Of a DNA stretch of 30,502 nucleotides, positions 16,597-23,622 are shown piece after piece. Both the position numbers and the translations under genes were made by a program. The stretch is from a virus: the IMG/VR virus record IMGVR_UViG_3300028571_000081, positions 1-30,502 of that record; one strand, 5' to 3'. The notes beneath the pieces were generated by a model that saw only the letters and a program-made list of their open reading frames with translations, was not told where the DNA came from and did no database searches. Each line of letters begins with the position of its first letter. The first letter of the stretch is position 1.

Positions 16597-17298
16597 TTAC
16601 TGCGCGACGACCGGGGCATTGCCCGGACCGGCGAACAGCGCGTTGATGCGGGTGGCCACCGTGGTGAGGTTGGTGCGCATCGACGTCAGGCGGGCATCTG
16701 CGATCGCCTTGGTCACGCCCGGATCGGCGGCGGTGCCGGTCGAGGTCGAGATCGCGGCCACGGTGGTGACCGGCGTGCCCGAGTAGTTCAGCACCAGGGG
16801 CGCCACATCGGCGGCCACGGCCACCTTGTTCACCAGCACGGCGAGGTTGTAGGTCGCCTCGTTCACCGCCGCGATGAAGGTGTTGAAGGCGGTCGCCGGC
16901 ACACCGGTGGCAGCGGCGGTCACCGCCACGGTCACGGCGGCTGCGGTTCCATCGGCCGCCGTGCCGCCGCCGCTGTAGGTGATGTTGGCCAGCCCGACCT
17001 TGGTCGCCGCCGCGTTGGCCTTGGTGTAGAGTTCGAGCAGGGCGTCCTTGACCGTCTCCATCGCCGCCTCGGTCGCGGCCTTCTGCGCGAGGTTGGTGGC
17101 CGCGTTGGCGACATTGGTGGCATCGGCCGCCACGGTCGCCACGGCGAAGCCGCTGTCGGGCGTGCCGCCGATCGAGTTGGTCAGGTCGGTGACACTGTCG
17201 AGCGCGGTGCGCGCCTGGAACTGTGCCATCGCGCGCAGCGCGTCGAAGGGCAGAGCCGAGCCCACCATCATGCCGCCGCTCTTGAGGTAGATCGTCAT
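16597..17298 (-). CDS. Unknown Ala-rich head-associated protein (233 aa)
   Basis: The start is taken at ATG 17298, because GGAGGTG lies five bases before it; a GTG three codons upstream overlaps that ribosome binding site. The product is very rich in Ala, Thr and Val, with long helices (DALRAMAQFQARTALDSVTDLTN, AATNLAQKAATEAAMETVKDALLELY) flanking a beta-prone centre. No enzymatic motif is seen. It directly follows the capsid gene and the GAAA hairpin, a place often held by decoration or head-completion proteins. That role is only a context guess. Confidence 0.65.
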   Translation of the reverse strand: MTIYLKSGGMMVGSALPFDALRAMAQFQARTALDSVTDLTNSIGGTPDSGFAVATVAADATNVANAATNLAQKAATEAAMETVKDALLELYTKANAAATKVGLANITYSGGGTAADGTAAAVTVAVTAAATGVPATAFNTFIAAVNEATYNLAVLVNKVAVAADVAPLVLNYSGTPVTTVAAISTSTGTAADPGVTKAIADARLTSMRTNLTTVATRINALFAGPGNAPVVAQ

Positions 17299-17344
17299 TT
17301 GGTTCACCTCCGCGCCGCTGCGCGATCAGAAAGGTAGGAGAAGC

Positions 17345-17368
17345 GGGGCTACCTTTTCAGGTAGCCCC
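17345..17368 (-). terminator. Perfect 10-bp hairpin with GAAA loop after the capsid gene
   Basis: On the minus strand the RNA forms GGGGCUACCU-GAAA-AGGUAGCCCC, a 10-bp perfect stem closed by a GNRA tetraloop. It starts 21 bases after the capsid stop. It is not followed by a U-run (next bases GCUUCUCC), so it may be a partial terminator, an RNase barrier protecting capsid mRNA, or both. Confidence 0.65.
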
Positions 17369-17389
17369 GTCGTTGTGTCCGCCGCTGGA

Positions 17390-18325
17390 TCAGCCGAGGT
17401 TGATCACCTTGGCCATCGCGGTCTCTTCCTCGATCGTGATGCCCACGCGGCAGGTCAGCACGATGATGATCTCGCGCGACCGGATGTCCCGGTCCTGCTC
17501 GATGCGGATGTTGCGCTGCACGCCGAAGATCACGTTCTTCGGGTCGGACAGCACGATGTTGGCGTTCGGCATCAGCGCCGCCGACACCAGCGGGACGCCG
17601 AGGACCGGCAGGGGCACGTTGCTGGTCATCAGCGCGTCGCCCAGGTCTGTGCCGCGCGAGGCCACGGTCACGCGGTAGTCGCTCTCGCGGTCCATGGACG
17701 AGAAGAAGCGCATCGCACCCATGTTGCGGCGGTAGCGAGTCGGGATCGCCTTCTTCAGGTTGTTGAAGGTGCCGAGCGCGATCGTGCCGGAGGCGGCGTC
17801 GACCACGTTGGAGGTGATGCGCTTCAGGATGCCGTTCATCAGGGCGAGGTAGTTGTCGCCGCTGGCGGTGTCACCCTTGATCAGCAGTTCCTCCAGATCG
17901 AGAGCAGCGCGCTCGGCGATCAGGGTGAGGATGGTGTTCTGCAGGTCGCCGCGCTCGATGTTGTCCTCCAGCACCTCGTAGGGGATGCGGACCTCGGCCA
18001 TGATCTCCTTGGTGGTCAGGTTGATATGGCTGGTCGTCACCGCCGAACGATCGGCCGCGAGCAGGTAGCGATCGTTGGTGCCGTCATCGGCCTGATACGG
18101 GACGGTGCCCTGCGGCGCCACCTTCAGGATGCGGGAGCCGAAGCCGATCTTGTTCAGCTTCATCTCGGGGGCGTTCATGGGCACCGCGCGAACGAGCCCG
18201 ATCATCGTCGGCTGGTCGATCAGCAGACGGATGAAACGGTCGTTCTGCTCGGCGCTGAGAATGCCGCCGTTGCTGGTCAGACCGGCGAGCGCGAGGTCGG
18301 CGCGTTGGGAAAGAACCTGGGACAT
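17390..18325 (-). CDS. Major capsid protein (probable HK97 fold)
   Basis: The product is 311 residues, ATG at 18325 with AGAGG upstream. The typical capsid order is seen: an N-terminal helix region, strands MKLNKIGFGSRILKVAP and TTKEIMAEVRIPYEVLED, the long spine helix NIERGDLQNTILTLIAERAALDLEELLIKGD, an A-domain with SSMDRESDYRV and LGVPLVSAALMP, and a final strand set (REIIIVLTCRVGITIEEETAMAKV). No N-terminal pro-domain of HK97 size is present. That agrees with a separate scaffold from the preceding gene. Placement after portal, protease and scaffold makes the assignment firm; the fold is inferred from family knowledge. Confidence 0.9.
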   Translation of the reverse strand: MSQVLSQRADLALAGLTSNGGILSAEQNDRFIRLLIDQPTMIGLVRAVPMNAPEMKLNKIGFGSRILKVAPQGTVPYQADDGTNDRYLLAADRSAVTTSHINLTTKEIMAEVRIPYEVLEDNIERGDLQNTILTLIAERAALDLEELLIKGDTASGDNYLALMNGILKRITSNVVDAASGTIALGTFNNLKKAIPTRYRRNMGAMRFFSSMDRESDYRVTVASRGTDLGDALMTSNVPLPVLGVPLVSAALMPNANIVLSDPKNVIFGVQRNIRIEQDRDIRSREIIIVLTCRVGITIEEETAMAKVINLG

Positions 18326-18353
18326 GTGGGTAACCTCTCGTGTGTGCAGATGG

Positions 18354-18902
18354 TTATCGCTGCGCCGACTTCAGCGGGGTCCGAAGGCCGAGCATGCCGG
18401 ACGTCCGAAGGGATGCGATGTGGTCGCTGTCCTTGGTCGTCTTCTGCCCGGGTGCCGTGCCCGTCGCTTCGTCCGCGTCTGCGCCCTTCCGGGTCTGCCG
18501 CACCTCTTCGATGGCGGATACCCGCTGCGCCAGCTTCTCTTCGTTGGCGGCAGCTTCGGATCGCATGGTTGCCACAGTTGTGGCCAGCACGTCAACAGTT
18601 GACGTCAACTTGCCGACGAGAGCGAACACATCGGTCATCGTCGGGTCGGCTGCCTTGCCGGTGCCCTCGCCCTGGCCGGCGGGCTGGGTGTCGTTGCCGT
18701 TCTCGACCGGCGGGGCAGGGGCATCGGTGACGGGAGCCGACGGAGCGCCCGGCTGGGGCTCGCCGCCCTCGGCGCCTTCGGTGCCTTCGGTGCCTTCCGC
18801 CTTGGCGGCGGGAGTCGTGGCGTCGGCGGCGGGAGCGGTGTCGGACTTCACGGCCGGGGCGCCATCGGCGCCTGCAGCCGACGCAGCGGCCTTCGTGGTC
18901 AT
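18354..18902 (-). CDS. Nested scaffolding-type protein (internal start, 182 aa)
   Basis: Within the larger gene and in the same frame, ATG at 18902 is preceded by CCAGGAGACCACCAAC, a good AGGAG nine bases upstream. The product would be the low-complexity acidic segment plus coiled coil, directly upstream of the capsid gene. This is the arrangement of lambda Nu3 inside C. The internal ribosome binding site is visible; expression is inference. Confidence 0.4.
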   Translation of the reverse strand: MTTKAAASAAGADGAPAVKSDTAPAADATTPAAKAEGTEGTEGAEGGEPQPGAPSAPVTDAPAPPVENGNDTQPAGQGEGTGKAADPTMTDVFALVGKLTSTVDVLATTVATMRSEAAANEEKLAQRVSAIEEVRQTRKGADADEATGTAPGQKTTKDSDHIASLRTSGMLGLRTPLKSAQR

Positions 18903-19697
18903 GTTGGTGGTCTCCTGGAGAGTGGCGGGGGCGAGGTCGGGGGCGAATGCCTTGATCACCAGGGCCATCGCGTCGGTGTCGGTGGCGGACTTCTGCGCCG
19001 GGAGGGGGAACATCTCTGCCATCCTGGCGACGAGATCACCCCATTCCGCGCCCACAGCGCGCATGCCGGCGAAGTCTCGATCCAGGGCGCAGTTACGCAT
19101 GGCGGCGTAGGCCACCTCGGTCACCTCGTAGAGGCCCGGGGGCAGCCCGTCGTTGCACCACGCCAGCAGGCCATCCATCGTCTTGATGTCCTGATCGGCA
19201 TACTTCGCATACCACGAGTCGAACTTCACGCGCATCTCGGCGCCGGCAGGGCTCGGTTCCGCGTCCTTCCGTGCAACCGGTTGCACGGAGACGATGTTGG
19301 ACGGGGCGCTCTCGACGGGGGACTCGACCGTCTTGGTGGTCTCGGCGGCGCGGGGTGCCACGAAGATGGACAGGCCGTCCATCTTGACTTCGCGCAGATC
19401 GTCGCCGTCGTAGGTGCCGGCGACCGTGAAGCCCTCGTCGGACTTGATGATGGTGTAGCCCTCGTAGCCGCCGTCATCGAGCCACGCCTTGACGGCGGCC
19501 TCGTCGGCGAACTTCTCCGACCGGAAGGCGATCTTGGCGACGTCGTGGCTGTCGGCCTTCGCCGCCACGGTCTTGGCGGACTTCACCGCCAGGAACGGAG
19601 TCATGTTGGCGCCGGTCTGGACCAGGGAGACGAACTGCGGGTGCGGGTCCGTCAGCGCCTTGGCGGTGGCCGTCACGATCTTGGCTTTACGCTGCAT
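18354..19697 (-). CDS. Large head protein with C-terminal scaffold-like domain
   Basis: The product is 447 residues, ATG at 19697, lying between protease and capsid. Residues 1-110 form a globular region (LTDPHPQFVSLVQTGANMTPF, then DEAAVKAWLDDGGYEGYTIIKSDEGFTVAGTY). Residues about 150-245 form a second helical domain (KFDSWYAKYADQDIKTMDGLLAW). From residue 266 the sequence is acidic, Ala/Pro/Glu/Gly-rich and ends in a coiled coil (SEAAANEEKLAQRVSAIEEVRQ). The last part looks like a scaffolding protein and can start internally at 18902. A perfect palindrome (19271-19286) lies in the linker at about residues 137-142. The N-terminal function is unknown. Confidence 0.7.
   Translation of the reverse strand: MQRKAKIVTATAKALTDPHPQFVSLVQTGANMTPFLAVKSAKTVAAKADSHDVAKIAFRSEKFADEAAVKAWLDDGGYEGYTIIKSDEGFTVAGTYDGDDLREVKMDGLSIFVAPRAAETTKTVESPVESAPSNIVSVQPVARKDAEPSPAGAEMRVKFDSWYAKYADQDIKTMDGLLAWCNDGLPPGLYEVTEVAYAAMRNCALDRDFAGMRAVGAEWGDLVARMAEMFPLPAQKSATDTDAMALVIKAFAPDLAPATLQETTNMTTKAAASAAGADGAPAVKSDTAPAADATTPAAKAEGTEGTEGAEGGEPQPGAPSAPVTDAPAPPVENGNDTQPAGQGEGTGKAADPTMTDVFALVGKLTSTVDVLATTVATMRSEAAANEEKLAQRVSAIEEVRQTRKGADADEATGTAPGQKTTKDSDHIASLRTSGMLGLRTPLKSAQR
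19271..19286. promoter_or_regulatory. Palindromic element GTGCAACCGGTTGCAC (within head protein)
   Basis: A perfect 16-bp palindrome (centre CG) over VQPVA codons in the long head protein. The sequence is of the style bound by LacI-type repressors. Confidence 0.6.
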
Positions 19698-19709
19698 CTC
19701 AGGCCCCCT

Positions 19710-20342
19710 TCAGAGGAAGAAACGGTGGGAGTGCCCCGCCGTGATGTCGGTGATCGACGCCTTGGTGATGATGTGCGAGTGGCCGTCGACCTCATCAGTC
19801 TTACCGCCGACCACCTGCCCGTCTTCGCCGACCTGCACGAAATAGACATGCGTGTGGTCGGTATCGAGCCCCATGGCGGTCGACCCCACGTGGTCTCGAA
19901 TGACCTCGTATTCGATCTCCATGTCGACCGGGCGCACCAGCGACTGGAAAGAGAACGCGTTCAGTTTGCCATCCAGCACGTCTGGCCACCGTTCGTCGGA
20001 CACCTTCACGCCCATCACCCATGCTCCAGGCGTATAGTCGGGGTCGCCGTCGCGGGCGATGAAGGTCTCGACCGGGAAGGAGCCGTTGGGTTCGTTGTCG
20101 TGCTGAGTGTCGATCGCCTTGGTGACGTCGAGGCGCATGAAACGATGCGCCATCATCTCGATGTCGTCGGCCAACATGAACTCGCCCCAGGTGTCCAGCA
20201 CGTTGGGCGCGTAGACCTCGCCGTAGACGATCTGCTTGGCCTTGTTGATACGCTTGATAGCGACGCGAATTTGCGCCTTGCTGCCTTCCGTCTTGGCGGC
20301 AGCGTGGGCGTCTCCGGGCGAAACAGGTGCGGTCTTCGGCAT
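19710..20342 (-). CDS. XkdF-like prohead protease
   Basis: The product is 210 residues from ATG at 20342, preceded by GAGGACATTC. The XkdF-like pattern is clear: VYGEVYAPNVLDTWGEFM, DIEMMAHRFM, a conserved histidine at about 81 in AIDTQHDN, VETFIARDGD, PGAWVMGVKV, and the serine region at about 131 (NAFSFQSLV) where family members usually have G-x-S. These residues would form a serine-type active site for scaffold removal, by family knowledge. The C-terminus holds two histidine-rich strands (DGHSHII and AGHSHRFFL). It lies between portal and scaffold, as expected. Confidence 0.88.
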   Translation of the reverse strand: MPKTAPVSPGDAHAAAKTEGSKAQIRVAIKRINKAKQIVYGEVYAPNVLDTWGEFMLADDIEMMAHRFMRLDVTKAIDTQHDNEPNGSFPVETFIARDGDPDYTPGAWVMGVKVSDERWPDVLDGKLNAFSFQSLVRPVDMEIEYEVIRDHVGSTAMGLDTDHTHVYFVQVGEDGQVVGGKTDEVDGHSHIITKASITDITAGHSHRFFL

Positions 20343-20377
20343 GAATGTCCTCGTCGGCGGCACTCTGGTCAAAACAT

Positions 20378-20391
20378 CGTCTACATGTCAA
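20378..20391 (-). promoter_or_regulatory. 14-bp repeat CGTCTACATGTCAA with TTGACA (minus strand)
   Basis: The 14 bases are identical to 22267-22280. On the minus strand they read TTGACATGTAGACG, which contains a consensus -35 hexamer. No good -10 hexamer follows at 16-18 bases here, so a promoter is uncertain. The element sits 3 bases from the palindrome at 20395. Confidence 0.45.
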
Positions 20392-20394
20392 GCC

Positions 20395-20410
20395 GTGCAA
20401 CGCGTTGCAC
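20395..20410. promoter_or_regulatory. Palindromic element GTGCAACGCGTTGCAC
   Basis: A perfect 16-bp copy (centre GC), 11 bases after the portal stop and upstream of the protease gene, adjoining the 14-bp TTGACA repeat. Confidence 0.7.
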
Positions 20411-20421
20411 GGGAAAAAGTC

Positions 20422-22221
20422 TCAAAAATCGGCGGTCTGTGTCTCGCGCACGTCTTCGAGCAGCTTGCGCAGGGTCGCCACACCTATCGACGCCTCGTTC
20501 ATCAGGGCCTGCCCACGTGCTCGCTTCGGGCGGGCAGGGGCGGCGCCGTTTCCACTGCCCTCGCCATTACCCACGCCGCTGGGTCGCCCACCCGCATCGT
20601 TCGGATTGCCGCCGGGGTCGTCGGACGTGTCGACCGGGGGCAGGAACAGCTTGCCCAGTTCGCCCATTTTTTCCGGGTCCAACTGTCCAGTCTGGGCCAA
20701 GGTCTGCACTAGGGCGAACGGATAGTCGCCCCAGAACTCGCCCACCGGGGTGATCTCCAGATCGAAGAACTCGTTGGCCATCTGGATGGCGACGTTGGGG
20801 GTCAGCGCGCCGACGCGCTCGAACACATTCACGGCACGGATGATGTCCTCGCGCGCGGCGAGGCGCGGCGGCATGGAGCGGAACTGCCAGAACACGGGGT
20901 TGTAGGTGGACAGCACCAAACGGTTGATCATGTCGTCGAACAGCTTGCGCTCGGGCCGGAATACCTGACCCTCGGCGATCTCGTAGCTCGTGCGCGCGGT
21001 GGCGAAGGTGTAGTCGGTGCTCTTGCCGAGGAAGATCGGCGGCAGACGAAACGACGACCTGATCTTCTCCTCGTTGGCATTCTCGTAGTTGGCGAACAGG
21101 GCATCTCCCTGGCGATCGCCCTGCAGCGGCTTCAGTTCGACACGGGGCACCGGGATCGCGCCACTTTCGGAGGCGGTCGACACGTCGCCGCCGACCTCGA
21201 CGATCGCCACCCGGTTCATCGACTTGCGGCCCCTCGCATTGCGGAAGCTGTTCTCGATCGCGGTGATCGACTCCTCGGTGACCAGTCCGCCCGAGACCAG
21301 CAGGACCATGGCCGGGATCGCGTTCTCCTTGAAGAAGTCGAGGTTGGTCAACTCCGCCTGCCGGCCGCCCATGATCGCGGGCAACTGGTTGAACCAGCGC
21401 GGCACGCCGTAGGGCAGGCCGGGGGTGTAGCGCGAGTAGAAGATGACCTCGGTGGCGCTGTCTTCCAGCGACAGGCTGTTGTTGACCAGCCCCGTGTTGG
21501 GGTCGATGGTTCGCGGATCACCGAACTCCTTGAAGAACACCTTGCGGTTGCCGATCATCTGCACGAAGCGGCAGAACCGCTTGTCGACCGTGACGCTCTC
21601 CTGCTCGCCACGGGGCAGGGTCATCGTGACCCGGGTGGTCTGGGTGTCTCGCGCCGTGCGGCGCATCGTGTGCGCTGGCAGATGGTTGAGACCTACGATC
21701 TGCTTCTTCTTGTCGCGCGGCGTCTCCATGGTGAAGAAGCCAAGCGTCTCGTAGTCGCGCCGCAGCCGGTTGCGCAACTCGCCGAAGGTGTAGTCTTCGT
21801 TGGGGTAGTCGAGAAGCTGGGCGAGCTTCGCCTTTTCCTTCCTGGCCGAGGGGGTCGTTTCTTTGCCTTCGGGGCCGACGTAGTAGAGCATATGGCCGTG
21901 CCCATCGACGTTGGTGGCCATGGCGTCGATGCACTGGGCCAGGATCGAGTTTTCCTGCGGCAACCGCATCAGGGCGTAGAGGTTGTAGGCCGGCTCGATG
22001 ATGTTCAGCGCCCCGCCGAGGCCACCGCCGGTGTAGAGGTCCTTGAACGGATCATCGAGACCCTTGCTCTCGTGGTATTCCTTCAGCACCGCGACAAGTG
22101 GATTTGCCTCCGCCTTCGCAGCCCCCATATCGCGGATCGAGGAACTGCGAGTCGCCGAGCGGAGGGAGTGCGCGCCATGGACGGGAGAGGGCGCGGCAGC
22201 GGGCTTACGAACGGCGGCCAT
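20422..22221 (-). CDS. Portal protein
   Basis: The product is 599 residues, ATG at 22221 with AAGGG upstream. The portal-family signature runs through the centre: IIEPAYNLYALMRLPQENSIL, YGVPRWFNQLPAIMGGRQAELTNLDFFKENAIPAMVLLVSGG, and RLPPIFLGKSTDYTFATARTSYEIAEGQVF. The last blocks (PPIFLG, ATARTS.E.A) are characteristic of PBSX-type portals. The last about 90 residues are a low-complexity tail (DDPGGNPNDAGGRPSGVGNG) plus a helix (LATLRKLLEDVRE pattern). It forms the twelve-subunit ring through which DNA enters and leaves the head. No terminase lies upstream, which is unusual for this module. Confidence 0.94.
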   Translation of the reverse strand: MAAVRKPAAAPSPVHGAHSLRSATRSSSIRDMGAAKAEANPLVAVLKEYHESKGLDDPFKDLYTGGGLGGALNIIEPAYNLYALMRLPQENSILAQCIDAMATNVDGHGHMLYYVGPEGKETTPSARKEKAKLAQLLDYPNEDYTFGELRNRLRRDYETLGFFTMETPRDKKKQIVGLNHLPAHTMRRTARDTQTTRVTMTLPRGEQESVTVDKRFCRFVQMIGNRKVFFKEFGDPRTIDPNTGLVNNSLSLEDSATEVIFYSRYTPGLPYGVPRWFNQLPAIMGGRQAELTNLDFFKENAIPAMVLLVSGGLVTEESITAIENSFRNARGRKSMNRVAIVEVGGDVSTASESGAIPVPRVELKPLQGDRQGDALFANYENANEEKIRSSFRLPPIFLGKSTDYTFATARTSYEIAEGQVFRPERKLFDDMINRLVLSTYNPVFWQFRSMPPRLAAREDIIRAVNVFERVGALTPNVAIQMANEFFDLEITPVGEFWGDYPFALVQTLAQTGQLDPEKMGELGKLFLPPVDTSDDPGGNPNDAGGRPSGVGNGEGSGNGAAPARPKRARGQALMNEASIGVATLRKLLEDVRETQTADF

Positions 22222-22250
22222 GGGATGCCCTTTTGCAGCAGATCATCCCA

Positions 22251-22280
22251 CAAATAGGGCGGCAGACGTCTACATGTCAA
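22251..22280 (-). promoter_or_regulatory. Candidate head-operon promoter (TTGACA-18-TATTTG)
   Basis: On the minus strand TTGACA (22280-22275) is followed after 18 bases by TATTTG (22256-22251). Transcription would begin about 20-25 bases before the portal ATG. A perfect palindrome lies 1 base upstream of the -35 hexamer, suggesting control by a DNA-binding protein. Confidence 0.5.
22267..22280 (-). repeat. 14-bp repeat CGTCTACATGTCAA, second copy
   Basis: Identical to 20378-20391 and likewise placed next to a palindrome; here it provides the -35 hexamer of the portal promoter candidate. Confidence 0.55.
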
Positions 22281-22281
22281 C

Positions 22282-22297
22282 TTGCAACGCGTTGCAC
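22282..22297. promoter_or_regulatory. Palindromic element TTGCAACGCGTTGCAC
   Basis: A perfect TGCAAC-GC-GTTGCA core just upstream of the TTGACA of the portal promoter candidate, between the 150-residue gene and the portal gene. Confidence 0.7.
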
Positions 22298-22329
22298 GGC
22301 CCGAGAAGGACAGGTCGGGCCTTTCGGCC
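22298..22329 (-). terminator. Overlapping hairpins after the 150-residue gene
   Basis: On the minus strand GGCC-GAAA-GGCC begins in the stop codon and shares its second arm with a 7-bp stem GGCCCGA...TCGGGCC. The two stems exclude each other. There is no U-run, so this is a weak terminator or attenuator candidate between the lysis-type block and the head operon. Confidence 0.35.
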
Positions 22330-22781
22330 TACGCCCATCCCTCCTTCAGAGACCCGTCGATCTGCACCGTGACCTTGTCGCCCGAGCCCGGCTTGTAGAG
22401 AAAAACCTTGCTGTAGGGTCGACGAGCCTTCGTGTCACGGTCGGTCTGGATGCGATAGCCCTGCTCGATGAAAGGGCGCAGCTTCACCACCAGGGGGTGC
22501 TGGTCAAGGTTCAGCCTCTCGATCATCTCGTGACTCAGCGCCATCGACCCCACGCGGCGATCGAGGGACACGGGGGTTCGAGAATACTTCGTGAGGCGAC
22601 ACAGCAGGCTGGTCATGAGTGTGCGCAGATGGCTCGGCAGACTGCCGGTGACGTAGACATACGCCGCCCGGTCCCGCAGGTCCTGGTAGTCCTTGCTGTC
22701 TGGGTCAGAAAGGATGGAGTTCACTTCATGGTCGTCGGCGGTGATACGAGATCGCAGTGCCCTGTCCACGATTGTTGTCAT
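22329..22781 (-). CDS. Unknown protein upstream of portal (150 aa)
   Basis: ATG at 22781 has GGGGAA upstream. The product is mixed helix/strand: DHEVNSILSDPDSKDYQDLRDRAAYVYVTGSLPSHL, a basic LLCRLTKYSRTPVSLDRRVGSMALSHEMIERLNL segment, and a C-terminal strand-rich part (IEQGYRIQTDRDTKARRPYSKVFLYKPG). No domain is recognised. In most related phages the gene before the portal is the large terminase, but this protein has no ATPase or nuclease motif and is far too short. It could be a regulatory or small-terminase-like factor, but nothing in the sequence proves that. Confidence 0.65.
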   Translation of the reverse strand: MTTIVDRALRSRITADDHEVNSILSDPDSKDYQDLRDRAAYVYVTGSLPSHLRTLMTSLLCRLTKYSRTPVSLDRRVGSMALSHEMIERLNLDQHPLVVKLRPFIEQGYRIQTDRDTKARRPYSKVFLYKPGSGDKVTVQIDGSLKEGWA

Positions 22782-22854
22782 CGGTAGTTCCCCGTCTGCC
22801 CGTGCGAAACGGACTGCTGTTACTACGGCGAGGGCCGGTCGGTCCTTGCGGGCT

Positions 22855-22884
22855 TACATATGCAAGCGGGAGCGCGAAGATCAA
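22855..22884 (-). promoter_or_regulatory. Weak promoter candidate upstream of the 150-residue gene
   Basis: On the minus strand TTGATC (22884-22879) and TATGTA (22860-22855) are 18 bases apart, inside a 136-base gap between the lysin and the 150-residue gene. Both hexamers are imperfect. A 6-bp hairpin (CCGTAG/CTACGG at 22903-22923) overlaps the lysin stop. Apart from these I see nothing in this gap. Confidence 0.3.
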
Positions 22885-22917
22885 CGTCAATCGTGCGGCA
22901 GACCGTAGATTTTTGGG

Positions 22918-23364
22918 CTACGGCATCAATTCCACGAAAATGTGACCACCTACCCGGGCGACGACGCGGCCTTTGGCTGCCCATGTAGGCCGCAGGTTCT
23001 TCCGATAGAAGTGGGTGCCGCTGTGTAGGCGAGGAGCAAAGCCTGCGAGTCGGAACGATGCCACCCGCACTGCGATGCGCCACGCCTCGCGCTGCGCCGG
23101 TTTATGGAGCGAGACCGGCCGCCGAGTATAGGTGAACTGCCCGGGCTGCCGGATCACGCCACAGGCGGTTGCCGGATACCCGGGCCGTGCAACGCGGTTC
23201 AAAATCACGTCGATCACCATGCGCTGGCCGTGCTCACCTTCGCCGCGCGCTTCGTGAAACGCGGTCTCGGCCAGACAATGCACCTGCTGCGGGTCCAGCG
23301 CGGGCAGGGGGTGCTGCGTGGACAGCACCCCCAGCATCGCGATCGTGGTCGACAGGTCGGCCAT
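22918..23364 (-). CDS. SleB-type cell wall hydrolase (endolysin candidate)
   Basis: The product is 148 residues, coupled to the lipoprotein gene by a TAATG overlap. The Hydrolase_2/SleB family pattern is complete: LAETAFHEARGEGEHGQRMVIDVILNRV with likely catalytic Glu38, a CGVIRQPGQFTYT motif, and the C-terminal HSGTHFYRKNLRPTWAA...VGGHIFVELMP with its conserved histidines. The enzyme would cleave peptidoglycan glycan strands at lysis. No signal peptide or membrane segment is evident, so release would need a holin or other help. The two tiny membrane peptides upstream are candidates. A degenerate version of the phage palindrome (23187-23202) falls in the NRVARPG codons and is probably chance. 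Confidence 0.9.
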   Translation of the reverse strand: MADLSTTIAMLGVLSTQHPLPALDPQQVHCLAETAFHEARGEGEHGQRMVIDVILNRVARPGYPATACGVIRQPGQFTYTRRPVSLHKPAQREAWRIAVRVASFRLAGFAPRLHSGTHFYRKNLRPTWAAKGRVVARVGGHIFVELMP

Positions 23365-23564
23365 TACCGACGACCGCGTCCGTAGCCATAGCCGCGCCCG
23401 ACGCCGCCGGCACGGTTCATCCGGTTCTGGTATTCCAGGCCGCGCCCGAGCGGGCCGACCGCGAAATGGTCATACCCTGGCGTTCCCGGCGCTGACCCGT
23501 TCGCCCCACATCCGGACATCAGAAGAAGTGCAATGACGGCTACACTTGTCAGTATGGTCTTCAT
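23364..23564 (-). CDS. Small lipoprotein (Rz1-like candidate)
   Basis: The product is 66 residues, ATG at 23564 with AAAGGGA upstream. A lysine, then a hydrophobic segment (ILTSVAVIALLLMSGC), and Cys19 form a signal peptidase II lipobox; the -3 residue is Met rather than the usual Leu. The mature part is Gly/Arg-rich with a YGYGRGRR tail and no folded domain. Placement immediately before, and coupled to, the lysin suggests an outer-membrane spanin component. It lacks a typical proline-rich Rz1 body, and no inner-membrane partner is evident, so this is inference. A virion-exclusion lipoprotein is an alternative. Confidence 0.6.
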   Translation of the reverse strand: MKTILTSVAVIALLLMSGCGANGSAPGTPGYDHFAVGPLGRGLEYQNRMNRAGGVGRGYGYGRGRR

Positions 23565-23622
23565 GGTTTTCCCTTTTTACTTTGATCTTGACGAACGCGA
23601 CCGAAAATGTGCCAATGTGCAC
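23565..23622. promoter_or_regulatory. Divergent control region between lipoprotein and HTH genes
   Basis: Only 58 bases separate two divergent starts. They contain TTGACG on the plus strand (23588-23593), two direct repeats AATGTGC (23606-23612, 23614-23620) and a 10-bp perfect palindrome ATGTGCACAT that runs into the plus-strand start codon (23615-23624). This looks like an operator placed for autoregulation by the HTH protein. The -10 boxes are poor on both strands, so promoter positions are uncertain. Confidence 0.4.

Noticed and set aside
18587-18608. GTCAAC/GTTGAC inverted repeats in the scaffold gene
   Set aside because: Different sequence from the dispersed palindrome, single occurrence, within coding codons.
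17375-18730. Plus-strand open frame of 451 codons
   Set aside because: Antisense to the capsid and scaffold genes, whose products are recognisable; no ribosome binding site or domain.
23187-23202. GTGCAACGCGGTTCAA, resembling the palindrome
   Set aside because: Two mismatches in the right arm; about one such match is expected by chance in the window, and it lies in conserved lysin codons.
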